Source of the DNA: Bromus sterilis
Lineage: Eukaryota; Streptophyta; Magnoliopsida; Poales; Poaceae
Direction of reading: 5' to 3'
NCBI GenBank assembly: GCA_950022295.1
Contig: OX465600.1
Location: 235,187,782 to 235,251,781, forward strand
Length of the DNA stretch: 64,000 bases
A program made the position numbers and the translations under genes. The notes below the pieces were generated by a model. It was not told the DNA's origin. It did no database searches and saw only the letters and a list, made by a program, of their open reading frames with translations. Positions 1 to 11,727 of this stretch are shown here, piece after piece. The first letter of the stretch is position 1. The number at the start of each line of letters is the position of its first letter.

Positions 1-25
1 AGAGAAGGGATCCTACGGTCGGTAA

Positions 26-38
26 GGCTCTGATACCA
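26..38 (-). other. Primer-binding site of element A
   Basis: Read on the minus strand this is tggtatcagagcc, complementary to the 3' end of plant initiator Met-tRNA, three bases from the end of the LTR. It fixes the orientation of element A as minus and marks the start of its internal region. Confidence 0.88.
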
Positions 39-41
39 AGT

Positions 42-3000
42 TGTAAGGCCCGATATGCGGTACTGTTCCAGATCTAGGTGTTTCCACCCAGATCCGGGGA
101 TGAAGCACATATCGGTCCCACCGCGACATATGACAAAGCCATATGCCCCGGATTTCCAACATGATATCACAACATTACAGATACAGGATACAACATCTCA
201 TACAATCGGCATACAACTGCCTCAAATACAATACAACAGCGGAAGATACATGTCTGAGTACAGACTACAATCAAATGCCTAGTGGCAAAAAGAAAAGCAT
301 CAATCCCCATAACCACACGGGTCCAGGCCCTCCGCCGGGATCCACCTAACTATCCGTCGTCGAGTCTCCACGTGAAACGTCGATCACCATACCTGTTGTC
401 TATCGAGAACCCTGAAAACAGTTTGGGGGTAGTTTCATGAGTACAGAAGTACTCAGCATCCAACTGTAGTGGTCATCTGACCCAGCAAGGACTTCATCAC
501 TCGTCATTCTAGGACAACTAGTAGTTTACGGTAAGGAAGGGGTAAGTGGTGAGGTTGCTGCCGCATTAGCATTTATGAAGTGGCTAACGATCTAGAGATT
601 AAGATAAGAAGCCAAGCATTCGATGAGGAATCTCCTCCAACAAGTCTTTCTATCAACTACTTACGCAAACATAACACCTATCCTATCCTTGTCCTCCTCT
701 TCGCATCCCGACGAAGAAGAAGCAGTGAAGGCACACACACACGTTGATCAAGTTATATTAAGATTATCTCAGTTGTTGTTGTCTATGAACAAGGAGTAGG
801 TCTCAAGTCGTACATAACCGTGGACACGGCTTCTCGAAAAGATTTAACCCTGCAGGGGTGTACCAACTGCCCATTACAAGGCTCCGCACGCACGTCCATC
901 TCTCTCAGTTGCTACCCATCACAGGCAACCATTTTATGATTTAGTTCCAAGAGATCCGAAACGGCAAGTCCCTCTAGCTAACCACGAACAAATCCGGGTG
1001 GCCCCCGGGGAGTCGACACCCAATCCAAAAGCTGGCCACGCTCTCGGATCGGACTCTTCCGTATGACGCAGGTCGGATTGCCGGTAATCACACATGGGAA
1101 ACCGGGTCCTAGCTGATCGGGTGGACCAACAGAGAAACAAAGTCTCCACTGGCCCAAGTTGTTTTAAAACAGCTGGGGGCCCAACCAAGCACACACACGT
1201 TTTCAAATGGTAAATCAGCTTGGGCCACCACTAGAAATGTTTGAAGCTAGATAGGTAAGAAAAAGGGACCCCATAAAATCCCACACGCGGTTAGGCACGC
1301 TCAGTCTTAAAACCAATACCCGGAACTCGGATCCTAGGTGACTCGAATGGAACAAAGCGTCGGGGCGGGATAGTCTAGAACTTCCATCCTTCGTCGAATA
1401 TAGTCAACATTATAATAATCATATCATCAACAACAATATAATAATGTGATATCCCAAACCAAGGAGTAACAGGGTAACATCGTAGCATCCTAAGCATGCA
1501 TACTAAGCAGGGGCTGAGCAACGAGCAATAGTAACATAGCAGTACATGGTTTGCTGGGAAGGGACATGGCTGTATCGGTTGGAAAGAGGCTGTAAACATG
1601 TGGTAGGATCAAACATCGAAGCTAACCTAGACTAGCATGCAAACCGCTGGTTGAAATAGAATGGATCATAAGTAATGCATAGTCCTTGCCTGTTGATAAG
1701 TCGGATTCCGAAGGTGTAGTTGATCGCAAGCTCGCAACGTCTCCGAGAGGTACCCGCGGAAGCACACAAGACGATAAACACTGGAAAGCAATCAACGAGC
1801 AAGCATCTATTACTACGGAGCAAACACGAGCAAGCATCAACAAGAAGCAACACGAGACATCGCACCTACCGTCGAGAGCGAAAACTAACAGGTTAAGTGG
1901 AGTACTCGTCACACACGACGATACCGCACGATTATAAGGGTTCCAGTTGTTTAGCTACAGGTGGTCAACAAAGGTTGTTAACATGGCAAGAGGTGAAGCA
2001 AAAATAAACTATCTGATCTAGTCAATTTAAGTGGGGTGAAATCCTAGACATGCCAACTATTACGGACCCCACGATAAATATTGCATTTGGTACTGTTTTG
2101 CCCTAAACAATATTTTATTACTTTTATTAGCAAGCAAGAACAACAAAAACACAATCTACATGCAATTCTAGTCAAGTTACATATAAAGAACATTTTAAAC
2201 AGAGCAACGGTTAAAAATTTATTGCAGTTACAGTTTACAGTGGCAGGCAGTGTAATTAGCAGGTAAACAAGCTCAAACATGGCAACAAGCAACATTTTAT
2301 TAATCTACGCACAAAACGGAGAAACTTTCATGTAGAAAGCGTCTCCATCGGAGCTACCGACGAAAAGTTATAAGCATCGCAAAAATACTAGCACAACTGC
2401 AAATTAAAAAGCCTAGGAAACAAAAAAAACACTACTGGGCCGAAACTAGACTACTGGGCCCAACAGAAAAAAAAAACAGAACTAAATAAAAAAGAAAAAA
2501 ATGGGGGGGGGGGGCGCTCACTCCATGGGCTGTGGCCCATCTGGCCTGGAGGGGGCTGGAGGCGCCTGGCTGGGCCGCCTGGGGCTGGGGCGCGGCCCAC
2601 CTGGGCGTGCTGGCCCACGTGGACGCAGCGGGGGTCCTCGTCCTCGTCCCGACCTGGACAGGACCGGCCGGCGGCGGCTGCTGCGCCCTCCGGCGAGGGC
2701 GGGCGGGGCAAGGGCGAGGATGGCCGGAGGGGGTGCGCGGGAGGAGGCCGACGGCGTCAGATTCGGTGGCCGATGGCGTCGAGGGGACCGGGCGGCACCA
2801 CGAGCTTGGCTCGGGCCGTCCATGGCGGATGTCCTGTTCGGGCAGAGAGAGAAGAGAGAGGTTAGAGGGAGAGGGAGAGGGAAGGAGGAGGAAGAGAGAG
2901 AGGGGAAGGAGAGGAGGGAGTGGGGCGGCCTGGCCTGGCTGCTGGTCGCCGACGGCGGCCTCGGGCCCGGCGGCGGCGCTCGGACGCGTCCACGGGACAG

Positions 3001-3671
3001 AGAGGAGAGATGGAGAGAGATGGCTGGGTTGGGGGAGCTCCCTGGGCCGTCGGATCGCGAGATCTGACGGTCCAGGATGCATCTGGATCAAAATTGCTAG
3101 GAAAATGGGCAAAAGCGAAAATTGGGGCTAATGTGAGGGGGGTGGCTGCAAAATTTGGCTCAGGGAAACCCTAGAAAGGGGTGGGAGTGTGGTGGTATTT
3201 ATATAGCCCCGGTGGCTGGCAGTTTGCAAAAACATCCCCGGTTTTTCTCTCGCGCGTGCGGTGCTCACGTTTCTGACCGCCGCGGGTCCGCAGTACCTTC
3301 GATTCGGGTAAAACTTCGAACTACGCGATCAGCGCGTCGAGCCGGAGGCATTCACCTCGCGCTGGAACCGTTCCGAAAACACTTTCCGGCGCGCTATAAA
3401 ATATCCCGTTTAATTGTTAAACGGGGTTTTCGTTCCGTTGGCTGCGGCTGGTCTCGTGCGGTTTTCGCGACGGCGATCGGGTGAAACCCGGTGTCACAAA
3501 GGTCGAGTGTCAGGGTGGCAAGGGTCGGTCTCCGTCCGATACGAGATAAGAGAGGGAAAAATAATCGCCGATCAATAAATCGGGGATGCAAACACCGCAA
3601 ACAAACCAGACAATCAAACAATTCACACCGAAAACAAAATTTTAAATTTTTGCAAAAACTGGGCTGTTACA
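42..3671 (-). repeat. 5' LTR of element A (3,630 bp)
   Basis: The LTR starts at the PBS side (plus-strand position 42, tgtaaggcc) and ends at 3671 (ctgttaca), with inverted termini TGTAA/TTACA. At 3.6 kb it is long, as in Tekay/Del-type elements. In transcription order it has a short upstream part, a TATA box near 3200, a very GC-rich leader about 3130 to 2500 containing a G11 run near 2505, and an AT-rich remainder. A block near 813-862 with the palindrome ccgtggacacgg is shared with the LTRs of B, C and G. The long open frames in the GC-rich part are composition effects; I see no protein domain. Confidence 0.85.
3196..3205 (-). promoter_or_regulatory. TATA box of the element A LTR
   Basis: On the minus strand this reads tatataaata, inside the context ggggctatataaatacca. 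It is about 470 bp from the LTR start and just upstream, in element orientation, of the GC-rich leader, where an LTR promoter is expected. Confidence 0.65.
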
Positions 3672-6598
3672 CGTGCACAGGCAGCGGCTTGGTGCCACTG
3701 ACCTGTGGGCCAGCCCGGTGTTGATTAGCCCCTAACCCATGTTTAACTAAATACCCCCTCCCCTAATGGTTGACATGTGGGGCCACCCCCCCTAAGTACC
3801 TCTGGATTAATTTTTCTGTCTAATTTAGTCACTGTGTCAATGACACATGGGCCCCACCTGTACTATAATTAATTAAATGATTTAATTTATTCTGTTAGTA
3901 TGACATGTGGGCCCCCACTGTAATTATGTTTAATTAAAATGTTTAATTAGCATGTGAGGCTGACCAGTGGGTCAGGTTGGACTGGTCAAACCCCTGTTCT
4001 GGATAATATTTATTTATTTAATAAAAGAAATTCGGAAAATGTTATAAAATGATTTAAATTTGGAAATTCAATATCTTTTAAACCGTAAGTCAGATTCAAA
4101 AACTTTATACATGAAAATTGAACAGAAAAATACAACGAATAAGAATAAACTATCCATACCCTCACCACACCCCCCTAACACACCGATCATCGACATTCCC
4201 CCCTCCGGGCTGTCTATCGAAAATTTCCGGTACCGATAAAAATTTCCCGGATCAAAATACTTTGTACACGAAAGTTGTTCAGAATGGTTCAACTAACACG
4301 TGTACACCCCCGTTTTCTTTGTCGGATGTCCACGACACCTCCGGCATGAACCCTCCCCCCTCCGGACACCCTGTCCGGTAATCACCCGGAGCCGTAGTTC
4401 ATCCCCGGATGAATTCCCGCTCCGAGCAAAGTACATTGCACTGCGTTAGAACCCCGTTAACATTGCATACGCCATGCTATTCATTTGTTTGTATATTTTT
4501 GCTGTGTATTTACTGTTTCCTCCCCCCCTTAATCTTCGGTAGACCCTGCTGCTACCGCCGACTACACTGCTGCCGGGTACGACTACTTCGTCGACGACCC
4601 TACCCCTACCGTCGAGCTTCCAGGCAAGCAGAGCCATTCTCTTCCCCAGGTATCGCCTACCTTTTCCGTACTTTCTTTCACTAGGCATTGTTACTGCTGC
4701 TGCTACGATTACAATCCTATTCAATTGCATAGCCTGATTTTGTCGCCCCTTGATGTACCTTTCTGATCCTATGCTGCCTATTATAATTATGCATATATTC
4801 AGCAGTGAACCCTGCGCATTGTTAGCTAGGACTAGATAGCGGGCCGTAATCACTCAGGGGGTGAACACGGATACTATGTATACAACTGCACAGGTACGGA
4901 ACAAAGCAGACACCGCCAAAGGCACCTATCTGGGTTATGCCTAGTCACCTCAAGTGTGAGCTATCAAGGAGTAATCCTTGTACTCCACTCGAGGCTGACT
5001 TTGTCTTGCCACCATAGGGTCCTGAACAGCGGTTGTCCTTAAAGGTAAGAAAGTCGGGCGACCCAACGGTGCCCGTGAGAGTTATATCGTCGGGAACGAC
5101 AGGGAGGGTACGACCGACGTTACTAGCGTGCTTGGCCCCTGCTCGTATCTCGCGAGAGTTACCAAACCACGAAAGTCGAGCTCTACCAAGAGCACACGCG
5201 AGACAAGGTAAGGAGACGGTTCACCTTGTTGGTAACCGCAGTGACTTGGTGGGCTAACAGGGCAGGCACCGATGTACTGGTGGTCCTGACTGCTGTTGTT
5301 GACCGCGGGTCGGTTAAGTCGAGGCAACGATAACGGTTGTCACGCAGGTTAATTAAAATGCTAAATGGTTCGGCGGATGACTTGAGAGGCCCGTTGGTCT
5401 GTACGCACTACCTTCACGTGGGATAAGGAGTTATGGGCTCCCCTGCGTCGTAGTTTGTCCGAAAGCTCTTCAGACGTCAGCAGTACTGCGGCCTGATCGC
5501 CGGAAAGTGGTCTTGTATTTTTGCTGCAGCAGGTGTGTTTGGATTTGCTTTTGCTTCACCGGCCAGACTCGCACCGTGCAGGAGCGTGCAAGGGTGAGGG
5601 ACCTAGACCCCTTGGCGCATAGGATATAGTCCGGCGGATGGCCTCTCTGCTGAGCCTAGGATGGGCTGCGTTGTGTCGGATAGCCTCGGTGGGGCGTTCC
5701 CTAACAAGGTTCACGCCACCCTGGAGATCCGAGCGTGCAGGCTGAACAGTAGTGCACCCCTGCAGGGAGTTTAATCTATTCGAATAGCCGTGTCCACGGT
5801 AACATGACGCTTTATGCTGAAGCTGGATCTTACCACTAGAAACTATTACTATTAAACTGTATGGTTCCGGGTCTTCTTCCTCGCAGGGAGTCGAGGAGGG
5901 GAACTCGAAGGCATTATTATTATTAATCATTACAACTTATATTATACAATGTTGCAGCAACTTCTGCTTCATTGTTACTTTATTGGTTTATATGAACTGT
6001 TGGCTGATTCTCTTCTCATGCTGCAAGACATCGTCAGAAGATGCTAGTCTTCGATAGGCCTAGCTCCTTACCCTTATTCTGATTTCTATCTTGCAGTCCA
6101 CTATATACAACCTCCCCTTTCCTTTGATACAAATGCATAATGCTTAGTAGCGGACGTAAGACTCGCGGGTATACTAGATACTCACCTGCTTTATTTCCTT
6201 TACTGTTTTGCCTGATCGGCTGCTGCAGTCGACGTTGGAGCCCAGGAGCAGGAGTACCCCGGAGGCGGATACTACTACGTCGAGACCCCCGCTGACCAGG
6301 ACCAGGAGTAGTTTCGGAGGCTCCCAGGCAGGAGGCCTTGCCTTTTCGATCTGTATCTCTGATGTTATTTGTGCTAGCCTTCTTAAGGCAAAACTTGACT
6401 AACTATGTCTGTACTCAGATATTATGGCTTGTATAACTTATGTATCCGGGTCCGTGTGACCCCCCTTTATTGTAAGATATTGGTTTATCCTTTTGTGTTT
6501 AGTGTTGTGTTGTGATATTCTCACCGTGGCACCCTAATCTCAGCCGTGTACCCTGCGTGTATGATTACTGTACACGGATTGATTTTGGGGGCGTCACA
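3672..6598 (+). repeat. 5' LTR of element B, 3' part
   Basis: Matches the 3' LTR of B from about 13054 to 15981 almost base for base, apart from a few substitutions and small indels (for example an 11-base gap near 3973 relative to 13340). It ends ggggcgtcaca three bases before the PBS. Upstream LTR sequence is separated by the nested element A. Confidence 0.92.
5788..5799 (+). promoter_or_regulatory. Conserved LTR palindrome (B, 5' LTR copy)
   Basis: The sequence ccgtgtccacgg is a 5+5 inverted repeat with a 2-base spacer, preceded by ctgcaggga and attcgaat. The same palindrome with similar flanks occurs in the LTRs of A, C and G. Function unknown; listed because it is kept where surrounding LTR sequence is not. 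Confidence 0.45.
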
Positions 6599-6601
6599 AG
6601 T

Positions 6602-6614
6602 TGGTATCAGAGCC
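6602..6614 (+). other. Primer-binding site of element B
   Basis: tggtatcagagcc, complementary to the 3' end of initiator Met-tRNA, starts three bases after the 5' LTR. Identical in the related element C. Confidence 0.92.
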
Positions 6615-7248
6615 GACTGCCTGTAGGAAGCCACCCCACCACTACCTGGTCGAAGTTGAGTCTAGACATTGAAAACTATTTTTCTAACTTAATGTTTGGC
6701 TTACGGGCCCACATTGTTATCACCCCGTGTGATATCTTTGGTATTAGTATCTTTTTCTCCGTACCTATGCTCTGGGACTCTGCTCTCTTATCCTTGCTGG
6801 TAAGTTTTAAAAACCCTGACATTAGGATCACGTTCTCTTGATTCCATCCGGCATTTTGGTGCTTCCCTATTGATTGAGTCGTGTTGCAGGAGTTCTACCC
6901 CAGGTCCCGGACCGCGGATCCCATTCTCATTCTGGGCAGGCCGCGCGTCCTCTGGCATTAACTCCTGTGGCCAACAGTTTTCTTGCGGTGTGATTGACAT
7001 AGTGGAATCTATGTCGCGTCATGTAATCCTTACCGCGGTCTGCGCGCCGCCTAGTGTGTCCTTTTTCCTTAATTTCTACGACGTTACGCTGCCCGATTTT
7101 TGATTGATTCTATGTGTGGATGTGTATGTCTTATATGACTACTCCTCTATATCCGCGCCTCCTCTTTGTTGTCGCTTTACCTCTTACTCGTTTCCGGCAT
7201 CTCGTTAGAATGTTCATCGCTGAAATACCCCTGTTAAATTCTAGCAGG
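6615..7248 (+). other. Untranslated leader of element B
   Basis: Sequence between PBS and gag. An open frame in phase with gag begins at 7114, and C has the same upstream extension, but its composition is unlike gag. I take the Met at 7249, immediately before the Gly/Arg-rich start, as the gag start. Nothing else is visible here. Confidence 0.6.
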
Positions 7249-8271
7249 ATGGCTGGTCGTGGTGGTCGTGGTCGTGGTCGTGGTGCCAACGATCCACCTC
7301 CGCCGCCGGACTACATGGCCGCGATGATGCAGCAGTTTCAGATGAACCAAGTGTTTATGCAAGGAGTCATAGATCAGCTCCAGAACCAGAATCAGAACCA
7401 GAACCAGCACCAGAACCAACCGCCTGTGGTTACTCTGCGGGATTTCATGCGTCTCAATCCCCCTCTCTTCCACCAACCGGAACAGCCGCTGGATGCCGAT
7501 GATTGGCTTCGTGACATCACTCGTCAGCTGGAGTTCGCTAATGTGAGCGCTGCTGATTATGTCAACTTTGCGTCCTATTTCCTGTGTGGTCCCGCTGCTC
7601 AGTGGTGGGACACTTACAAGGGCTCGCTAGCTGAAGGGAATGTCATCCCCTGGAATGACTTCAAGGCTGCCTTCCGTGCTCGTTATGTCCCCCAGGCGAT
7701 TATGAACCGTATGAAGGCCGAGTTCCGCAACCTCGTTCAGGGCAACAAAACTGTCGAGGCATACCAGAGGGAATTCTTCCGCCTCTCCCGCTATGCTGCA
7801 AGTGACCTCCCCAATGATGCAAGTAGGCAAGAGAAGTTCCGTGATGGACTCAACCCAGATCTCCAGCTTGCACTGGCTTTGCACGCCTTCCCCGACTTCG
7901 CCACCATGGTGAACCAGACTATCACTCTTGAGACCGCTCAGCTTAAGTTCGGTGGTTCGCCGAAGCGCCCCCGTGATGTTGGCTCATCTTCGGGCACAGC
8001 ACAGAAGCAACGCATTTGGCTTCCACACAGTCTTATGCGTCCAACTGCCCCTGCACCAAGGCCGTCGTATGTTGCACCTCGTCTGCCTCCGCCCCCGCCG
8101 AGACAGCCGAAGACTGAGACTGCACCTCTCCGTCCTCAAGATGGCATGTGTTTCAAGTGCCGTCAGCCAGGCCATATTTCCAGAAGACTGCCCTCAGCGA
8201 CAGAATCAACTGGTAGTTCACCCTGCTGGCCGCGGAAATGGTCGTGGCAACAATGGGACCCTCAACTATAA
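7249..8271 (+). pseudogene. gag: gag of element B (capsid and zinc knuckle), frameshifted
   Basis: Gag forms the virus-like particle of the retrotransposon and packages its RNA. The product starts MAGRGGRGRGRG, followed by a Pro run, a Gln/Asn-rich stretch (about residues 40-58) and a typical plant retrotransposon gag domain (LDADDWLRDI and AAQWWDTYK motifs, about residues 80-220). Near the end is the zinc knuckle CFKCRQPGH. One extra A near 8184, compared with element C, shifts the frame just before the last zinc-binding Cys, so this frame runs on to a stop at 8271 while protease continues in another frame. The start at 7249 was chosen over an upstream Met (7114) because the extension looks like leader. 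Close relative: gag of C. Confidence 0.88.
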
Positions 8272-9442
8272 TACTGGGTCAAATCCTCATGCTGGTGGTC
8301 ATGCTTACAACATTGATGTTGAAGCATCTCAGGAACAACCCGCTACTGTGATGGGTACACTCCTCGTTAACTCAATACCTGCTACCGTTTTATTTGATAC
8401 AGGAGCATCGCATTCATTTATGTCTGGAGTATTTGCTTCTAAGCATGGCATTTACCACGAAAAGATGCATACCCCCTTAATAGTCCGGACTCCCTGTACC
8501 CAGTGTCGTGTCGACATGGTTGCACCTAACCTCACTGTCGAGATCGAAAGATTCGAGTTCATGGTTTCTCCACACATTCTGAAAACCTCCACCATCGACC
8601 TTATCCTTGGCATGGATTGGCTGAAAACCCACAATGCCGCACTTTACTGTGGCACCAAGGTCATCCAACTTCTTCATCCTTTTGGCGCGATTTTGAGTCA
8701 CACTGCCATTGTGTCGATGAATGCCGAAGCTCGTATATATGCTCTGAATGCCTTGAATGTCGCACCTCTCGACGGGATTGAGAAAGTCCCAATCGTTTGT
8801 GATTTTACCGACGTATTCCCAGAAGAACTGCCGGGGATACCCCCGATTAGGGAAGTTGAATTCGTCATCGACTTGAAGCCTGGCACTGTCCCTATTGCCA
8901 AGCGCCCATATAAGATGCCACCTCACCACTTCCTTGAATTGAAGAAGGAGATTGACACGGCCCTCGAGAAAGGCTTCATCCGTCCAAGTTCCTCTGCTTG
9001 GGGAGCACCTTCGCTCTTTGTCAAGAAGAGTGATGGCACGAACCGTTTGGTCCAGGATTACCGACCTATCAACCAGGCCACGATACAGAACAAGTACCCG
9101 CTCCCTCGGATCAATGATCTTTATGATCAACTTGCTGGATCCACGGTGTTTTCAAAACTCGACTTAAGGTTGGGTTACCATCAAATCCGAGTCCGTGATG
9201 AGGACATCCCGAAGACCGCATTCATTACTCGCTATGGTTCATACGAGTACACTGTCATGTCCTTTGGCTTGACGAATGCCCCAGCCACTTTCTCCAGATT
9301 GATGAACTTTATATTCATGGAATATCTCGACAAGTTTGTCGTGGTTTATCTGGATGATATATTGATTTACTCCAAGACCGATGCAGAACATGCTGAACAT
9401 CTTCGTCTTATACTGGAAAAGCTTCGAGAACACAAACTCTAG
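8186..9442 (+). pseudogene. pol: Protease and N-terminal reverse transcriptase of element B
   Basis: This frame carries the end of the zinc knuckle, then retropepsin with the catalytic motif DTGAS (8396-8410) and the ILGMDWL motif, then the RT fingers and palm. RT motifs visible are KRPYKMPP, SSSAWGAP, LVQDYRPIN, FSKLDLRLGYHQIR and the catalytic box YLDD at 9347-9358. It copies the element RNA into cDNA. The frame ends at a TAG (9440-9442) where element C has TAT for Tyr. Protease and the RT core up to that point look intact; the product would lack the thumb, RNase H and integrase. Confidence 0.9.
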
Positions 9443-10066
9443 GCTAAGTATTCTAAGTGTGAGTTCTCGCTTCCCGAAGTAACCTACCTTGGTCATGTAA
9501 TTTCCAAGGATGGCGTTGCCATCAACCCCGAACGTATTCAGGCTATTCTTGACTGGACTCCGCCCAGGACTTTCAAGCAAGTCTGAAGTTTCCTCGTCCT
9601 TGCCAGCTATTGCCGCCGTTTTGTTGAGAATTTCTCCAAGATTGCCAAGCCTCTGACTAATCTGCTTCACAAAGGCGTCAAGTTTGAGTGGACTGATAAA
9701 TTTCAGGAAAGTTTTCAAGCTCTCAAGGACAAGCTCACTTCTCCCCCAGTGCTTGCTCCGCCTGATACTCAGAAGGACTTCGTGATTTATTGTGACGCGT
9801 CTCGTCAAGGATTAGGTTGTGTCTTAATGCAAGAGCGCAAAGTAATTGCTTATGGCTCTCGTCAGTTGCGTGCTCACGAAGAAAACTATCCAACTCATGA
9901 TCTCGAATTGGCAGCGGTAATTTATGCATTGAAGCTGTGGTGACATTACCTTGTCGGTAATCGTTGCGAGATCTTCACCGTCCACCAAAGCCTGAAGTAC
10001 CTGTTTACGCAGCCCGACATTAATCTCCGCCAACAGAGATGGCTCGAGACAATAGCCGACTACAAC
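9443..10066 (+). pseudogene. pol: RT thumb and RNase H of element B, two nonsense codons
   Basis: This continues the same frame as protease/RT. Recognisable are the region before RNase H (motif YCRRFVENFSKIAKPL) and RNase H itself (FVIYCDASRQGLGCVLMQ, where the Asp is catalytic, then LELAAVIYALK). TGA codons interrupt it at 9584-9586 and 9941-9943; both are CGA (Arg) in element C. With the TAG at 9440 this makes three stops within about 500 bases. Confidence 0.85.
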
Positions 10067-11497
10067 ATGGGAATTTCTTACACCCCTGGCAAAGCTAATG
10101 TGGTGGCCGATGCCTTAAGCCGCAAAGCCTATTGTTCTGAACTTGAAGTCCAGATAGAGCAGCCACTTCTGTATGAAGAGCTCCGCAAGTTGAACCTTGA
10201 AATTGTTCCGCAGGGACATGTGAATAACCTTTTTGTTGAGCTGGACCTCGACAGCACCATCAAGTGGATACAAACATGTGACTCGGATGTCGAGAAGATC
10301 AAGAAGTACATCGCTAGAGGAAAGCCATCATGCTTCACTATTGCCGATGATGGTACGTTGTATTTCAAGAATCGTTTAGTGGTCCCTAGGAGTAAGCCCA
10401 ATCTAAACTTGACCCCGCGCGTCATGAAAGAAGCTCATGCTACTCCTTTGTCGATTCACCCTGGTAGTACCAAGATGTACCAAGACCTTCTTCAACGGTA
10501 CTGGTGGTCTAACATGAAGCAAGACATTGCTCGTTATGTTGATGAGTGTGACGTTTGCCGTCGCGTCAAAGCCGAACATCAAAGACCTGCTGGTACTCTG
10601 CAACCACTCTCTATTCCTGAATGGAAATGGGACAAGATTGAAATGGACTTCGTCACTGGTTTTCCCCGATCGCAGAAAGGCCACGATGATATCTTTGTCG
10701 TCATCGACCGATTCTCCAAGGTTGCTCATTTTCTTCCTGTCAAGGAGACGATCTCTGCTAGTCAGTTGGCAGACTTGTATGTTTCCAGAATTGTTTACCT
10801 CCATGGTATTCCGTTGGAGATCAGTTCCGACCGAGGCAGCATTTTCACCTCGAAGTTCTGGGATAGTTTCCAAGAAGCTATGGGCACTCACCTAAATTTC
10901 AGCACCGCTTATCACCCCCAGTCGCAAGGACAAGTTGAACGAGTCAACCAAGTGCTTGAAGATATGCTCCGAGCTTGTGTCATCTCATTCGGTAAGAAAT
11001 GGGAGGAATCTCTTCCATTTGCTGAATTCTCGTACAACAATAGCTATCAGGCTAGTTTGAAGATGGCACCCTTTGAGGTTCTCTATGGACGTACGTGTCG
11101 AACCCCTCTGAATTGGTCAGAAACTGGAGAAAGAGCTCTCATTGGTCCGGACATTATTCAGCATGCCGAAAATCAGGTTCGCATTATTCGTGAACACCTG
11201 AAAGCTGCCCAGTCCCGTCAGAAGAGCAACTATGATCGCAAGCACAAGGAAATGGTCTATCAACCTGGCGAATACGCGTACCTCCGTGTCACTCCGATGA
11301 GAGGCACTCACCGTTTCGGAATCAAAGGCAAGTTAGCTCCTCGCTCCATTGGCCCGTCCGTATTCTTTCCCGGAGTGGACCAGTGGCATACCGATTGGAA
11401 TTGCCGCCGAACCTCTCTCAAGTCCACGATGTATTCCACGTGTCGCAACTCCGACACTGCTTCAAGGACCCTATTCGCGAAGTGGAACATGATATGA
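10067..11497 (+). pseudogene. pol: RNase H end and integrase of element B, frameshifted near its C-terminus
   Basis: Integrase joins the cDNA to the genome. The zinc-binding HHCC region lies in EAHATPLSIHPG...YVDECDVCRRVK. The catalytic triad can be read as Asp in EMDFVTGF, Asp in ISSDRGS and Glu in GQVERVNQ, with the usual spacing. The frame is open from 10067 but a one-base loss near 11357 (ggcccgtccg here, one more t in C) throws it off in the C-terminal domain, and it ends at 11497. The first open Met (10067) is not a real start; the reading frame is continuous with upstream pol. Confidence 0.88.
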
Positions 11498-11691
11498 TCG
11501 AGCTACAACAGGACTTGACTTATCAAGAACATCCGAGCCGCATTCTCGATCAGTCTGAACGCAAAACCCGCAACAAGACAACCAAGTTCCTCAAGGTTCA
11601 GTGGTCGAATCATTCTGAAGATGAAGCCACCTGGGAACGCGAAGATCGTCTCCGCGATGAATACCCCGATCTTTTTCCCTCTACCGCCTAA
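11358..11691 (+). pseudogene. pol: Integrase C-terminus with chromodomain-like tail of element B
   Basis: After the frameshift near 11357 the C-terminal part continues in another frame: GPVAYRLELPP is replaced, but LSQVHDVFHVSQLR is present, then KFLKVQWSNHSEDEATWERED to the natural stop at 11691. The last motif corresponds to the chromodomain-like end of Tekay/Del integrases, a domain that in this clade guides insertion towards heterochromatin. The motif and the very long LTRs are the basis for the clade assignment. Confidence 0.8.
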
Positions 11692-11712
11692 ATTCTCGGG
11701 ACGAGAATTCTT

Positions 11713-11727
11713 GTAGTGGGGGAGATT
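11713..11727 (+). other. Polypurine tract of element B
   Basis: gtagtgggggagatt directly precedes the 3' LTR; it would prime plus-strand DNA synthesis. The matching tract in C is at 36038-36052 in reverse. Confidence 0.85.

Larger units (their letters stand above)
1..3671 (-). mobile_element. Gypsy-type LTR retrotransposon A, 5' end only (minus strand)
   Basis: Only the 5' end of this element is inside the window: the first 41 bases are internal sequence with the primer-binding site, followed by the whole 5' LTR in reverse orientation. The LTR ends are TGTAA and TTACA, and the LTR meets interrupted sequence of element B at 3672. The bases after 3671 (cgtgc) are found uninterrupted at the matching place in B's other LTR (about 13054), so A inserted into B's 5' LTR. 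The other copy of the target duplication lies left of the window. The Gypsy assignment rests on the initiator-Met type PBS and on LTR similarity to B/C; no coding part is visible. Confidence 0.85.

Noticed and set aside
2432..3131. Several overlapping open frames over 100 codons on both strands
   Set aside because: They coincide with the GC-rich leader of the LTR of A; Pro/Arg/Gly-rich in all frames, the usual effect of GC-rich DNA lacking stops.
8477..9130. 217-codon antisense open frame, also present in C at 38636-39289
   Set aside because: It lies exactly opposite protease/RT in both elements. Its conservation follows from conservation of the sense protein.
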